A DNA stretch of 64,000 nucleotides, taken from the NCBI RefSeq assembly GCF_937127095.1, contig NZ_CAKZLP010000019.1, forward strand, positions 186,001-250,000. Direction: 5' to 3'. The position numbers and the translations under genes were made by a program. This DNA comes from an uncultured Amphritea sp. GTDB taxonomy: Bacteria > Pseudomonadota > Gammaproteobacteria > Pseudomonadales > Balneatricaceae. Under the pieces are notes generated by a model, which saw only the letters and a list, made by a program, of their open reading frames with translations, was not told where the DNA came from and ran no database searches. Numbering within the stretch: position 1 is the first letter of the stretch; each line of letters begins with the position of its first letter. Of this stretch, positions 18,804 to 27,216 are shown one piece after another.

Positions 18804-19380
18804 GCGTTACAGCGCGACTGAACAACAGTTGTTGCTTCATCTTGCCCGCGACACGGTTGCCCGTGGGCTGGCGGGCCAGGAGCCTCAACGCCCCTCAGCC
18901 GAGAATATTCCTGCGTGGCTGGAGAAGTCGCGAGCCTGCTTTGTTACCCTGAAGCTCGACGGGCGGTTGCGTGGCTGTATTGGCAATCTGGAAGCGAACA
19001 GTTCGTTGGTTGATGCGGTATTGCGCAACAGTTATCTGGCCGCATTCCGGGATCAGCGTTTTGATCCGGTGTCTGCAGCTGAGTTGGCAAAGCTGCAGTA
19101 TGAGATCTCGGTGCTGACGCCAATGGTGCCCTTGCCAGTCAGTAGTGAAGCTGATCTGCTGGCTAAGATCCGGCCGGGTATTGATGGTTTGTTGTTCGAA
19201 GCTGAAGGGCACCGCTCTACCTTTCTGCCGTCGGTGTGGGAGCAGTTAAATCAGCCAAAGAATTTTCTGAATCAGTTACGACAAAAGGCTGGGCTTGCGG
19301 CGGATTACTGGAGCGATGATGTAAAGTGCTGGATCTATCAGGCGATTAAAATTGGGGAAGATGAGAGTGATTCGGGTTGA
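18790..19380 (+). CDS. amrA: AmmeMemoRadiSam system protein A (AMMECR1 domain)
   Basis: AMMECR1-domain protein, 196 aa, with the invariant LRGCIG motif in [16 protein letters not shown]. Role unknown, thought to work with AmrB and AmrS. The start overlaps the end of amrB and its own end overlaps the macrodomain gene, so amrB-amrA-macro forms one tightly packed unit. Confidence 0.9.
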   Translation: MHSIERYSATEQQLLLHLARDTVARGLAGQEPQRPSAENIPAWLEKSRACFVTLKLDGRLRGCIGNLEANSSLVDAVLRNSYLAAFRDQRFDPVSAAELAKLQYEISVLTPMVPLPVSSEADLLAKIRPGIDGLLFEAEGHRSTFLPSVWEQLNQPKNFLNQLRQKAGLAADYWSDDVKCWIYQAIKIGEDESDSG

Positions 19381-19858
19381 GGTAACGGACATTACGACGC
19401 TGAATGTTGACGCGATCGTTAATGCCGCCAACAGTTTATTGCTGGGTGGCGGCGGTGTTGATGGCGCGATTCATCGTGCGGCTGGTCCCGGGTTGCTGGC
19501 TGAATGTCGGACTATCGATGGTTGTCCTACCGGTGAGGCCCGTATTACCCGGGGCTATGAGTTACCCGCGAAGTATGTGATTCATACGGTAGGTCCGATC
19601 TGGCAAGGGGGAGGCAGAGGAGAGTCCCGGTTGTTGGAATCCTGCTATCTTAATAGTTTAAAGCTGTGTCCGGCTTATCAGATTAAACGTATTGCTTTCC
19701 CTGCCATCAGTTGCGGAATCTACGGATATCCCAAAGCTGAGGCGGTCGCAATTGCAACCAGCGCGGTATCGGCGGCTTATAAAACGTTTGGTTTGGAAGA
19801 GGTTATCTTTTGCTGTTTTGATCAGGAGATGGCCGGGCTTTATATACAGGCTATATAA
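19361..19858 (+). CDS. Macrodomain protein, YmdB-like ADP-ribose / O-acetyl-ADP-ribose hydrolase
   Basis: Single macrodomain of 165 aa. [28 protein letters not shown] is the ADP-ribose pocket, and [10 protein letters not shown] and [13 protein letters not shown] complete it. Close to YmdB, which deacetylates O-acetyl-ADP-ribose. ATG 19361 overlaps the end of amrA by 20 bases; the ORF track starts at TTG 19352. The usual GDIT near the N-terminus reads TDIT here. Tight coupling to the AmmeMemoRadiSam genes suggests a shared task, which is inference. Confidence 0.87.
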   Translation: MRVIRVEVTDITTLNVDAIVNAANSLLLGGGGVDGAIHRAAGPGLLAECRTIDGCPTGEARITRGYELPAKYVIHTVGPIWQGGGRGESRLLESCYLNSLKLCPAYQIKRIAFPAISCGIYGYPKAEAVAIATSAVSAAYKTFGLEEVIFCCFDQEMAGLYIQAI

Positions 19859-19924
19859 ACAAGCTCTATAAACAGGCTTTATCAACAAGCGCTGGCATCG
19901 GGCGGTTAGTTACCTATCTTAGCA

Positions 19925-19972
19925 GAGAGTAGAACAGAGAGTAGAGCTGAGAGTAAAACAGAGAATAGCGGC
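19925..19972. repeat. Decaying 12-base tandem repeat
   Basis: Four consecutive units: GAGAGTAGAACA, GAGAGTAGAGCT, GAGAGTAAAACA, GAGAATAGCGGC. They lie between the macrodomain gene and the hsp20 terminator. Confidence 0.75.
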
Positions 19973-20007
19973 ATAAATTAAAACAGGGAGCTTCAGGCTC
20001 CCTGTTA
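19972..20007 (-). terminator. Intrinsic terminator after the small heat-shock gene
   Basis: AACAGGGAGC pairs with GCTCCCTGTT; on the minus strand it is followed by TTTTAATTT. Confidence 0.8.
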
Positions 20008-20050
20008 TCTGATGGCTATTGAGCTAACGAACTGTCGGGTTAACGACGAA

Positions 20051-20470
20051 TCAGTTGATGTCGATAGCGCGGGGCTTCATCGCTTCTGGGATCTCCTGAA
20101 CAAGATCGACATGCAGCAAGCCATTTTCCATCGATGCCTCGGTCACCCGGACATGGTCAGCCAGCTGGAATTTGCGCTCAAAACCACGAGCGGCGATCCC
20201 CTGGTGCAGATACTGGCGCTCAGTTTCATCGGCATTTTTGCTGCCGGTCACCGTCAGCATACCGTGCTCAGTGTTGATAGAGACTTCAGACTTTTCAAAA
20301 CCCGCAATTGCCATCGTGATGCGGTAAGCATGCTCGCTGATCAGCTCAATATTGTAAGGTGGGTAGCCGTTCTGGGTTTGTTCGTTGCGGGTGGCGTTGT
20401 CGATCATGGATGCCAGACGATCAAAGCCGATAGCGGAACGGTAGAGTGGAGCAAGGTCAAATTGACGCAT
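20051..20470 (-). CDS. Small heat-shock protein, IbpA/Hsp20 family
   Basis: ATP-independent chaperone that holds unfolding proteins. 139 aa with an alpha-crystallin domain: YPPYNIELISEHAYRITMAIAGF opens it, and GIAARGFERKFQLADHV and ENGLLHVDL close it. The start is ATG 20470 (MRQFDLAPLYRS) with GAGGATATT upstream; the ORF track start at 20491 is a TTG. It has its own terminator. I did not find a convincing sigma-32 promoter by eye. Confidence 0.93.
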   Translation of the reverse strand: MRQFDLAPLYRSAIGFDRLASMIDNATRNEQTQNGYPPYNIELISEHAYRITMAIAGFEKSEVSINTEHGMLTVTGSKNADETERQYLHQGIAARGFERKFQLADHVRVTEASMENGLLHVDLVQEIPEAMKPRAIDIN

Positions 20471-20571
20471 AATAATATCCTCATAGAGCAATATGTTTTC
20501 AGTTGCCTATCACAATGATCAGGCCGTTAACGGACCTCTTCTGAGCCTCCGTTAATACACTTTATAAGGAC

Positions 20572-20608
20572 AAAAAAAAGCCTTTCAAGGGAAAGGCTTC
20601 AATTTTTT
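20572..20608 (-). terminator. Intrinsic terminator (minus strand) after the DUF2185-like gene
   Basis: AAGCCTTTC/GAAAGGCTT stem with an AAGG loop; A-run on the left and T-run on the right mean it could act in both directions. Confidence 0.85.
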
Positions 20609-20637
20609 TGGCTGTTTTATAACCACTTTTTTTGTGA

Positions 20638-21045
20638 TTAGTGTTTAAACTCATCAATATCGTTGGTGATTTCGACTTCCACCCGGTCTGCCGGAATCTT
20701 AAAGTCATATACCCGCTGCCATCCTTCAGACTCTGGAGTACGCTCCCATACGGTACCGGCGTTGTACTCCACCAGTTCGGTAAGGGATGGGTCCAGCATG
20801 GTCATCTTTTCGACGGCTACCGGAATCAGGTTGGTTACCTCATCTTCGAGGAACTCAGGGGTCTCATAGCCGGTAAACATCCGCCAGCCGGTGTCATTCA
20901 GATGGGCAGGCACGGTTTTGTACATAAAGCGTACCGGTAGCTTTTCATCGAAGACCAGCCTTGAGACAAGCGCCAGAAAGCCATTTTTCGTTTGGGCAGT
21001 TTCATCTTCTTTGCTTAAAGGCTTATCGATATCGTCGAGACTCAT
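20638..21045 (-). CDS. DUF2185 / Imm33-like protein
   Basis: 135 aa, cytoplasmic, no membrane segment. The stretch TGWRMFTGYETPEFLEDEVTN and the later AGTVWERTPESEGW resemble DUF2185 (Imm33) proteins, some of which are predicted immunity proteins in toxin systems. No toxin gene is adjacent, so an immunity role is not supported here. ATG 21045. Own terminator. The family assignment is from memory of the motif and is moderate. Confidence 0.6.
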   Translation of the reverse strand: MSLDDIDKPLSKEDETAQTKNGFLALVSRLVFDEKLPVRFMYKTVPAHLNDTGWRMFTGYETPEFLEDEVTNLIPVAVEKMTMLDPSLTELVEYNAGTVWERTPESEGWQRVYDFKIPADRVEVEITNDIDEFKH

Positions 21046-21177
21046 AACAGCTCCGGTTTTATGTGTTTTTACGAAGGCGGTATTCTACGCATTTTTGGGG
21101 CTAAAGTTTAGCGAGAAATAGCCCTTTAGTGATGGATGACAACCCAGCCAAACAGGGAGGGTATAAACATCGTCTTC

Positions 21178-22107
21178 TTAATCTTGCATTTTTGATTGTC
21201 GGAACTGTTTCGGTGTCACGCCGCACAGCCGTTTAAAAAAACGGCTGAAATAGGCAGGGTCTGAAAACCCCAACAAGTGTGAAATGTCTGCAGCGGACTT
21301 ACCTGTAAATATTAAGTTGCGCTGGGCTTCGGTGAGGACGCGCTGGTGAATCAGGCTGAGAGCGGTTTGTTGTCTCAGCTTTTTACATATCTCATTAAGA
21401 TGGGCTGCTGTGACCCCCACGTTATTCGCGTACCAGTCAACGCTGTGCTCCTGGTCGAAATGGCTTTCTAGCAGATCAGTAAATCTTTTTAGTCTTTGTT
21501 CTGAGCGGCTTTCGGGTTGTCCTTCTGCTTCGCTCATGAGTGCATGTTTTCGGGTAATCCAGATTCCCAGAGAGAGTACCCGGTTTTCCATCAACAGGTG
21601 GCGGTAGATCTCCTTTCCTGAGCACTCTTCGTTAAGAGAGGAGAGTAGATCATTCAGGTAGTTCTGGTCGGTTCCTGTTGAATAGGTGGTTGCCGTACCG
21701 TGGGTCCATGAGGGGTCATCAAGCACTTTTTCCAGTTGTTTTAGCAGGGGGCGGGCGACCGCCAGTACATAGCCGTTGGAGCCGGATTCCCAGCGGAATG
21801 TGTGAACACACTGCTCGGGAATGACCAGCAGGTCACCTGCGCTTATCAACAGCGAACGATTATCAACCTGGGCGGAACCCTGTCCTTCGAGGACAAAGAA
21901 CATCTGCATCAGGTCCCGGTGTCTGTGGGGCTTTATCTGCCAGTCATACAAGGCGCTTCGCAGACTTAACTGTTCACAGTGAACCATATCCTCTAACGGC
22001 CAGGCCGTGGATTCGCCATAGAAGTCGGTAATAGGAATAGGGTGGTGAGAGTTGTTATTTGTCATTCTGAAATTGGCTAATCCATGATTTGTACAATAAT
22101 AAAGCAT
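21178..22107 (-). CDS. AraC-family regulator next to ligAB
   Basis: 309 aa, or 295 from the second ATG at 22065. An N-terminal cupin-like sensor (HRHRDLMQMFFVLEGQG, ISAGDLLVIPEQCVHTF) precedes two C-terminal helix-turn-helix units, ending in the typical SAADISHLLGFSDPAYFSRFFKRLCGVTPKQFR. It resembles the PobR/HpaA-type activators of aromatic-acid genes. It is divergent from ligA with a gap of about 100 bases containing one copy of the shared TTAACTATGGA motif, so it likely controls ligAB. Confidence 0.85.
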   Translation of the reverse strand: MLYYCTNHGLANFRMTNNNSHHPIPITDFYGESTAWPLEDMVHCEQLSLRSALYDWQIKPHRHRDLMQMFFVLEGQGSAQVDNRSLLISAGDLLVIPEQCVHTFRWESGSNGYVLAVARPLLKQLEKVLDDPSWTHGTATTYSTGTDQNYLNDLLSSLNEECSGKEIYRHLLMENRVLSLGIWITRKHALMSEAEGQPESRSEQRLKRFTDLLESHFDQEHSVDWYANNVGVTAAHLNEICKKLRQQTALSLIHQRVLTEAQRNLIFTGKSAADISHLLGFSDPAYFSRFFKRLCGVTPKQFRQSKMQD

Positions 22108-22111
22108 GAAA

Positions 22112-22133
22112 TTTGCATTTTATCCATAGTTAA
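22112..22133. promoter_or_regulatory. Putative AraC-type box, copy 1 (ligA / araC intergenic)
   Basis: Plus strand TTGCATTTTATCCATAGTTA; reverse complement contains TTAACTATGGA...TGCAA. Shares its core with the boxes near 24600 and 25820. The TGCA-spacer-ATAG layout recalls half-sites of XylS-type regulators. Confidence 0.5.
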
Positions 22134-22214
22134 TGTGCGTAATATACAACTTGTAGAAAGCGCTAATATTTTGATACTAGGGTTTTGGTAGTCCCGCAAC
22201 TCAATGGAGTCACT

Positions 22215-22580
22215 ATGACTATAAAAAAAATGCGTGCTATTCCAGGCACTACTTTCTTCGATGGGCCGATGTCCACGAAGGGCTATCCCGTGAATAAAAT
22301 GTTCTTCTCCTTTAATTCTAAGGAGGGCCGTGATGCCTTTGTCGCCGATGAAGAGGCTTACATGGAGAAATTTAAGCTGAATGAAGCTCAGAAGCAGTGC
22401 GTGCGTGATCGAGACGTTCTGGGGTTGATTCGTGAGGGCGGTAGTATTTATTACCTCGCTAAAATCGGACCGATTCTGGGTCTGAATGTACAGGATTTCG
22501 GTGGTTTACAGACTGGACAAACCACAGAAGAGTTTCAAGCATATCTGGACAGTCAGGGGATAGGTAAAAACAATGGCTAA
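22215..22580 (+). CDS. ligA: Protocatechuate 4,5-dioxygenase alpha subunit
   Basis: Small subunit of the class II extradiol enzyme that opens protocatechuate between carbons 4 and 5. 121 aa. AIPGTTFFDGPMSTKGY and DVLGLIREGGSIYYLAKIG are typical of LigA, which caps the active site. ATG 22215 with GGAG upstream; the ORF track start at 22185 is a TTG. Overlaps ligB by eight bases. Confidence 0.93.
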   Translation: MTIKKMRAIPGTTFFDGPMSTKGYPVNKMFFSFNSKEGRDAFVADEEAYMEKFKLNEAQKQCVRDRDVLGLIREGGSIYYLAKIGPILGLNVQDFGGLQTGQTTEEFQAYLDSQGIGKNNG

Positions 22581-23412
22581 AATAGTAGGCGGTATCGGTT
22601 CATCACATATTCCAGCCATTGGCGTTGCAATGGATAAAGGCCTGGAAGACACCCCATATTGGCGCGACTTCTTTCAGAGCTATGTGCCTCTGAGAAAGTG
22701 GTTTAACGAAGTTGATCCAGACATTCTGATTATTTTTTATAACGATCATGGTCTGGAGATGTTTCTGGATAAGAAACCTACCTTTGCCGTGGGTACGGCT
22801 GCCGAGTATGAGAATGCCGATGAAGGCTGGGGTATTAATCCTATTCCTCCCGTACGGGGCGAGACTGAGTTGTCCTGGCACATTGTGAATGAGCTGGTTG
22901 AGAACGATTTCGATCCGACTGTTTGTCAGGAGATCAAAGTCGATCACGGTCTGACTGTGCCGCTGACCCTGATGTACCCGGGCAAGGATTACGCTAAGGT
23001 TAAGGTTATTCCGATCTGCATCAACTGTGAACGTCACCCGATGCCTAAGCTCTCGCGCAGCTATGCATTTGGTCAGCAGATTGGCCGTGCGGTTGAATCA
23101 TTTGGTGGCGATCAGAAGGTTGTTGTCATGGGTACCGGTGGTCTGTCGCATCAGCTGGATGGCGAGCGGGCAGGTATCATCAATACCGACTTCGACATCG
23201 AGTGTCTGGATAAGATGGTATCTGATCCTGAGGCACTGACTAAATACAGTCTGGAAGATATTGTTGAACTGGCCGGTGGTCAGGGCGTTGAGCTGAATAT
23301 GTGGATGGCTATGCGTGGCTGTCTGACCGGTAAAGTTACCGAGGGCTACCGTAACCTGATCGCGCCGATCTCCAATACGGCTGCGGGTATTCAGTTACTG
23401 ATCAACGATTAA
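22573..23412 (+). CDS. ligB: Protocatechuate 4,5-dioxygenase beta subunit
   Basis: Catalytic Fe(II) subunit; the product is 4-carboxy-2-hydroxymuconate semialdehyde. His12 in GIGSSHIPAIG and the His of NDHGL (about 59) are the expected iron ligands; GTGGLSHQLDGERAG holds the catalytic His. 279 aa. With ligA it is a two-gene operon closed by a bidirectional terminator. The specific substrate (protocatechuate rather than gallate) is supported by the ligJ-K-galD-ligI operon further along. Confidence 0.93.
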   Translation: MAKIVGGIGSSHIPAIGVAMDKGLEDTPYWRDFFQSYVPLRKWFNEVDPDILIIFYNDHGLEMFLDKKPTFAVGTAAEYENADEGWGINPIPPVRGETELSWHIVNELVENDFDPTVCQEIKVDHGLTVPLTLMYPGKDYAKVKVIPICINCERHPMPKLSRSYAFGQQIGRAVESFGGDQKVVVMGTGGLSHQLDGERAGIINTDFDIECLDKMVSDPEALTKYSLEDIVELAGGQGVELNMWMAMRGCLTGKVTEGYRNLIAPISNTAAGIQLLIND

Positions 23413-23421
23413 ATCTATCGT

Positions 23422-23438
23422 TTTCAGGTAACCTGAAA
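23422..23438. repeat. Perfect 17-base palindrome after ligB
   Basis: TTTCAGGT, one central A, ACCTGAAA. Sits between the ligB stop and the terminator; could be an operator or an extra terminator arm. Confidence 0.6.
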
Positions 23439-23440
23439 TA

Positions 23441-23472
23441 AAAAAGCCCTGATCTCGTGTCAGGGCTTTTTT
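23441..23472. terminator. Bidirectional terminator between ligB and the flavin reductase gene
   Basis: AAAAAGCCCTGA pairs with TCAGGGCTTTTT, with A and T runs on both sides; serves both convergent genes. Confidence 0.9.
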
Positions 23473-23523
23473 GTTTTAAATTTAGAGCTTTGAATTTATA
23501 GCTTTAAGTTCATGGCTTTAAAC

Positions 23524-24453
23524 TTAAAGTTTTGAGATCAGTGTCTTCAGGTTTTGCTTCAGCTGATCAGATTGCTCAGAAGATATTGAGGCCAGTAGCC
23601 GGGCTTCTTCAGCCAGCGCTAACTGTTTCATCTTTTCACCGATCTCAGAGCCTTTAGCTGTGATGCGTGCGGTGTTATCAGACACTTCAACAAGCCCTTT
23701 CTCTGCCATCCAGCTGATGGTCTGATTGAGCGCTACTTCAGGTTGCATCACCCGCTCAGCAAGTTCCTGGGTATCGATCTCCGGAGAGGAGATCATGCGC
23801 GCAAGGATACGCCACTCTTCCGGGGTGATATCGTGGTGTTGCTTTAGTTTTGGGTAGAGCTCAGAACTAAAACCCTGGTAAGCAGCGCGTAACAGATAAA
23901 GCAGATAGCTGCCAATGAAATCATCTTCCTGTGATGCTGCTGCTTGTGAGCTGTTCATCTCCGGGTGCTGAGAAGAGATCGCATAGCTTCCCCGGGCAAA
24001 TACCAACGGTTCAACACTATCGTTGTAACGGTAGTCAATCACTTCACCCACTAAAATCAGATGGTCGCCACCTTCATAGACCGCCCAGGTTTTACATTCA
24101 AACTGTGCGGCATAATCATCCAGAATAGGAGAGCCGCCCAGGCCTGAGGTATAAGCTGCATTGGCAAATTTGTCTTCGCCCCGGCTGGCAAAATTATTCG
24201 ACGTGGACACCTGATTCTGACCTAAGACGTTCACCGCAAAATGCTCTGCATTTTCGAAGGCGGACAGACTATGAGCGCCTTTGTCGATGCTCCAGAGTAC
24301 CAGAACAGGATCCATCGACACTGAGTTGAAACTACTTGCGGTGACGCCAACCGGCTTGTCTTCAGCATCCAGTGTGGTAATGACCGTTACGCCGGTGGGA
24401 AACTGAGAGAGTGCGCGGCGAAAATCTTTTGGGTCGAATTCTGTCTGAGACAT
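23524..24453 (-). CDS. Flavin reductase component of a two-component phenol hydroxylase, with MarR-like C-terminal domain
   Basis: 309 aa. The N-terminal half (about 1-165) is an HpaC-type flavin reductase: FPTGVTVITTLD, GVTASSFNSVSMDPVLV and HFAVNVLG. The C-terminal half (about 185-309) is MarR-like: LLYLLRAAYQGF, ITPEEWRILARM, LAERV and EKGLVEV. This fusion is the layout of the C1 reductase of Acinetobacter 4-hydroxyphenylacetate 3-hydroxylase, where the MarR part senses the phenolic substrate. It would supply reduced FMN to the oxygenase at 25994. A regulatory-box copy lies about 150 bases upstream. Confidence 0.87.
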   Translation of the reverse strand: MSQTEFDPKDFRRALSQFPTGVTVITTLDAEDKPVGVTASSFNSVSMDPVLVLWSIDKGAHSLSAFENAEHFAVNVLGQNQVSTSNNFASRGEDKFANAAYTSGLGGSPILDDYAAQFECKTWAVYEGGDHLILVGEVIDYRYNDSVEPLVFARGSYAISSQHPEMNSSQAAASQEDDFIGSYLLYLLRAAYQGFSSELYPKLKQHHDITPEEWRILARMISSPEIDTQELAERVMQPEVALNQTISWMAEKGLVEVSDNTARITAKGSEIGEKMKQLALAEEARLLASISSEQSDQLKQNLKTLISKL

Positions 24454-24590
24454 AGAGGGTCACCTTTGATCAATAGGGGGGATCGTTGTAATTATTATTG
24501 TAGCTGCCGTGCGAGGGCAGGACAAAGATTAATATGTTAACTAATTATAGAGTGCGCAGGGTGATAAGACATATATTTTCCACTGCTTTA

Positions 24591-24610
24591 ATTGTACTTT
24601 CCATAGATAA
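24591..24610. promoter_or_regulatory. Putative AraC-type box, copy 2
   Basis: Plus ATTGTACTTTCCATAGATAA; reverse complement TTATCTATGGAAAGTACAAT. Oriented toward the reductase gene. The surrounding 24454-24664 gap is very AT-rich. Confidence 0.5.
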
Positions 24611-24664
24611 ATTATTTCAATAAAATAATAATTTAAGTTAGGTTTGTATTTTATATATCTGAAA

Positions 24665-25618
24665 TTATTGATTATTTTTATCTTCTCTATACTGGCTTGC
24701 TGTAATTCCTGCATTTCTACGGAAGAATCTTGCGAAGTATGCGGGGTCTTTAAAACCCAGTTGATAGCTAATCTCTGTAATCGGTGCTGAGGAGTATGTT
24801 AGCAAGCGACGGGCTTCCTGCATCAGGCGTTCCATGATGAGACGTTTGGACGGAAGGCCGGCCAGACGTCTGCATATCTCATTGAGTCGCGCCTCGGTGA
24901 CGCTGATCATCTCAGAATACTGTGCCAGGGCAAGATGATCCTGATAGTGGGTTTCAATCAATTCATTGAAACGGTGAAATATTCGAACATCCTCTTTCCG
25001 GGTTTTTTGTTTCTGGTGGGTTTGATCTGAAAGTCGGGCGATATCGATCAATACCAACTGTAATAACGCTTTTAACGCCAGAGTATGTTCGATGCTGCTA
25101 TGGTCATTCTCATCTGCCATAAGGCCTAACAGGTAGAGCATCTGCTTTGCGTTCAGATCCTGCTCGGGCGATAACGCGACGCATAGAGGGGTGTTCATGA
25201 TGCCGCTATTTCCCCAGTGGGTGGGTCTCATGCCGCTCATCAGCTCCCATACCAGTTGTTGTCTTGCGGTAATTACATGGCCGGTGGCGTCATTGTCGGT
25301 AACAAACGCATGGGGGATGGTTGGCGGTGTGAGAAAAAACATCGGTCCTTCGACGGTATAACTGGTTTCATCCAGGTGTACACGAACCGTGCCGCTGAGA
25401 ATGACATGAATCTGATAAAAACGGTCATGATGATGAACCGGCATATTGCGGCCAAAGAAATTTGCCAGCTTTTCCAGGTGCTCATAATGTATTTCAGCGT
25501 CGATGTAATGCTGATCGTAAGCTTTACCGATATCGATGTTGGGGATATCGGTCGTTACGTTGTTACTTTGCGCGAGTGGGCTGGATTGACTACTCATCGT
25601 TGTTCGCATCTCAGTCAT
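24665..25618 (-). CDS. AraC-family activator, HpaA-like
   Basis: 317 aa, or 310 from ATG 25597. The N-terminal block IDIGKAYDQHYIDAEIHY with FFGRNMPVHHHDRFYQIHV and FLTPPTIPHAFVTD matches the HpaA regulator of 4-hydroxyphenylacetate hydroxylase genes; the C-terminus has the AraC double helix-turn-helix ending FKDPAYFARFFRRNAGITASQYR. It sits between reductase and oxygenase genes and probably activates both in response to a phenolic acid. Confidence 0.87.
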   Translation of the reverse strand: MTEMRTTMSSQSSPLAQSNNVTTDIPNIDIGKAYDQHYIDAEIHYEHLEKLANFFGRNMPVHHHDRFYQIHVILSGTVRVHLDETSYTVEGPMFFLTPPTIPHAFVTDNDATGHVITARQQLVWELMSGMRPTHWGNSGIMNTPLCVALSPEQDLNAKQMLYLLGLMADENDHSSIEHTLALKALLQLVLIDIARLSDQTHQKQKTRKEDVRIFHRFNELIETHYQDHLALAQYSEMISVTEARLNEICRRLAGLPSKRLIMERLMQEARRLLTYSSAPITEISYQLGFKDPAYFARFFRRNAGITASQYREDKNNQ

Positions 25619-25993
25619 GGGCTCAGTTACTCAGTTATACTCAATTATAGTGGTTAAGATTCGATGTGAACGTTATCTCTTTTGAATATGGATTTGTACA
25701 AGCTGCATCTCATGGTGTAGAACAGTATGTCGTTGTATTCACATGAAAACATCCAAATACAGGGCTTTCGCAGGGTTTTTAAATAATCACCAACCTGATT
25801 ATACTTCATATATTAACTATGGAAAGTGCAAGTTAGACTGTGAAAGATCCATTCTCTTATGCTGCTAGCTCATCAATAATGTAGTCATGAATTTGATAGC
25901 AAGCTTTGCTCTGGTTGCGTAATACCTATAAGTCAGGCAAAGAGCCGGTCAAAGTTTCTGTCACTAAAACAATAATGAGAAAGGTAATGAGTA
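25619..25993. other. Divergent regulatory region between HpaA-like regulator and oxygenase
   Basis: 375 bases without a gene, AT-rich, holding box copy 3 at 25812-25833. It should contain both divergent promoters. No hairpin terminator seen. Confidence 0.5.
25812..25833 (+). promoter_or_regulatory. Putative AraC-type box, copy 3
   Basis: ATTAACTATGGAAAGTGCAA, about 165 bases before the oxygenase ATG and pointing toward it. Matches copies near 22120 and 24600. Confidence 0.5.
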
Positions 25994-27169
25994 ATGGAAC
26001 GATCCAATCCAATGCTGGGTGAGCTCAAAAAAATTCTGCCTGCTATCGCCGCAAATGCTGTGCAGGCTGAAAAAGAGCGTAAAGTGCCGGATGAGAATAT
26101 TCGTCTGTTAAAGTCAATCAATCTGCATCGTGCTCTTCAGCCGAAAGCGTATGGTGGCCTGGAGTTGTCACTGCCTGAGGTTACCGATTGCATTGCGGCG
26201 CTTGCCGGAGCCTGTGGCGGTACTGCCTGGGCTTTCAGCCTTCTGATTACTCACAGCCATCAGATGGCGATGTTCTCAAAGCAGGCTCAGGATGATTTCT
26301 GGGGCGATGATCCGGATGCGGTGGCCAGTAGCTCTATTGCGCCTTTCGGTAAAACCGAAGAGTGTGAAGGCGGGGTTATCTTTAACGGTGATATGCGTTG
26401 GAGTTCAGGTTGTGACCATGCTCAGTGGGCGATTCTGGGCTTCCTGCGTGACAATAAAGAAACCGGTGAAAAAGACTACTGTTTCGGGGTTATACCTTCC
26501 AGCGATTATGATATTGAAGATGACTGGTACTCTGCGGGTATGAAGCCTTCTGGCACTAAAACCCTGAAGATCAAGCCGAACACCTTCATCCCTGAGCATC
26601 GTATCGAACGTGCAAAGGCGATGATGAGCGGTCAGTCTTCAGGTTTTGGTTTGTACCCTGACAGCAAGATCTATTACACACCGTACCGTCCTTACTTTGC
26701 CTGCGGTTTTGCGGCCATGGCACTGGGTATCGCTGAGCGGATGCTGACCGTCTATACCGAGATGACGAAAAACCGTACCCGTGCCTATACACTGGCCAGC
26801 AGTGGTAAGGAGATCCCGCCGCTGATGCGTCTGGCTGAGGCGACTCATCAGGTATCTGCAGCGCGTGCGTTCATGGAAAAAACCTGGGATGAGCACAAAG
26901 CTTTTGGTGAACAGAAGCGCTATCCAACCGATGCTGAACTGGCTTTCTGGCGTACTAACCAGGCGTATGCGATTAAGATGTGTTGCGAGGCGGTAAATCG
27001 CTTATTTGAAGTGTCAGGCGGTTCAACCTGGATTCACGACAATGAGATTCAGCGTCTGTGGCGCGACTGCAATATGACTGCGGCGCATGCGTATACTGAT
27101 TATGACGTGTGTAAGCAGATTCTGGGACGCTCGCTGATGGGAATGGATCCCGATCCTACCATGGTTTAA
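25994..27169 (+). CDS. Group D flavin-dependent monooxygenase, oxygenase component (C2/HsaA-like)
   Basis: 391 aa with acyl-CoA-dehydrogenase fold: ALQPKAYGGLELSLPEVTDCIAALAGACGGTAWAFSLL near the N-terminus, GDMRWSSGCDHAQWAILG in the beta domain, and a C-terminal helical domain with VSGGSTWIHDNEIQRLWRD. These are features of oxygenases such as the Acinetobacter 4-hydroxyphenylacetate 3-hydroxylase C2 and HsaA, which use reduced flavin from a separate reductase. With LigAB nearby, an ortho-hydroxylation giving protocatechuate or a related catechol is likely; the true substrate cannot be read from sequence. Confidence 0.88.
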   Translation: MERSNPMLGELKKILPAIAANAVQAEKERKVPDENIRLLKSINLHRALQPKAYGGLELSLPEVTDCIAALAGACGGTAWAFSLLITHSHQMAMFSKQAQDDFWGDDPDAVASSSIAPFGKTEECEGGVIFNGDMRWSSGCDHAQWAILGFLRDNKETGEKDYCFGVIPSSDYDIEDDWYSAGMKPSGTKTLKIKPNTFIPEHRIERAKAMMSGQSSGFGLYPDSKIYYTPYRPYFACGFAAMALGIAERMLTVYTEMTKNRTRAYTLASSGKEIPPLMRLAEATHQVSAARAFMEKTWDEHKAFGEQKRYPTDAELAFWRTNQAYAIKMCCEAVNRLFEVSGGSTWIHDNEIQRLWRDCNMTAAHAYTDYDVCKQILGRSLMGMDPDPTMV

Positions 27170-27186
27170 TGTTTTTAATCTTTTGA

Positions 27187-27216
27187 AAAGCCCGCGATTA
27201 TCGCGGGCTTTTTTTT
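27187..27216 (+). terminator. Intrinsic terminator after the oxygenase gene
   Basis: AAAGCCCGCGA pairs with TCGCGGGCTTT around TTA, followed by eight T in all. Confidence 0.92.

Noticed and set aside
20638-21045. Immunity gene of a toxin system
   Set aside because: Only a DUF2185/Imm33-like resemblance; no toxin, secretion or polymorphic-toxin gene nearby.
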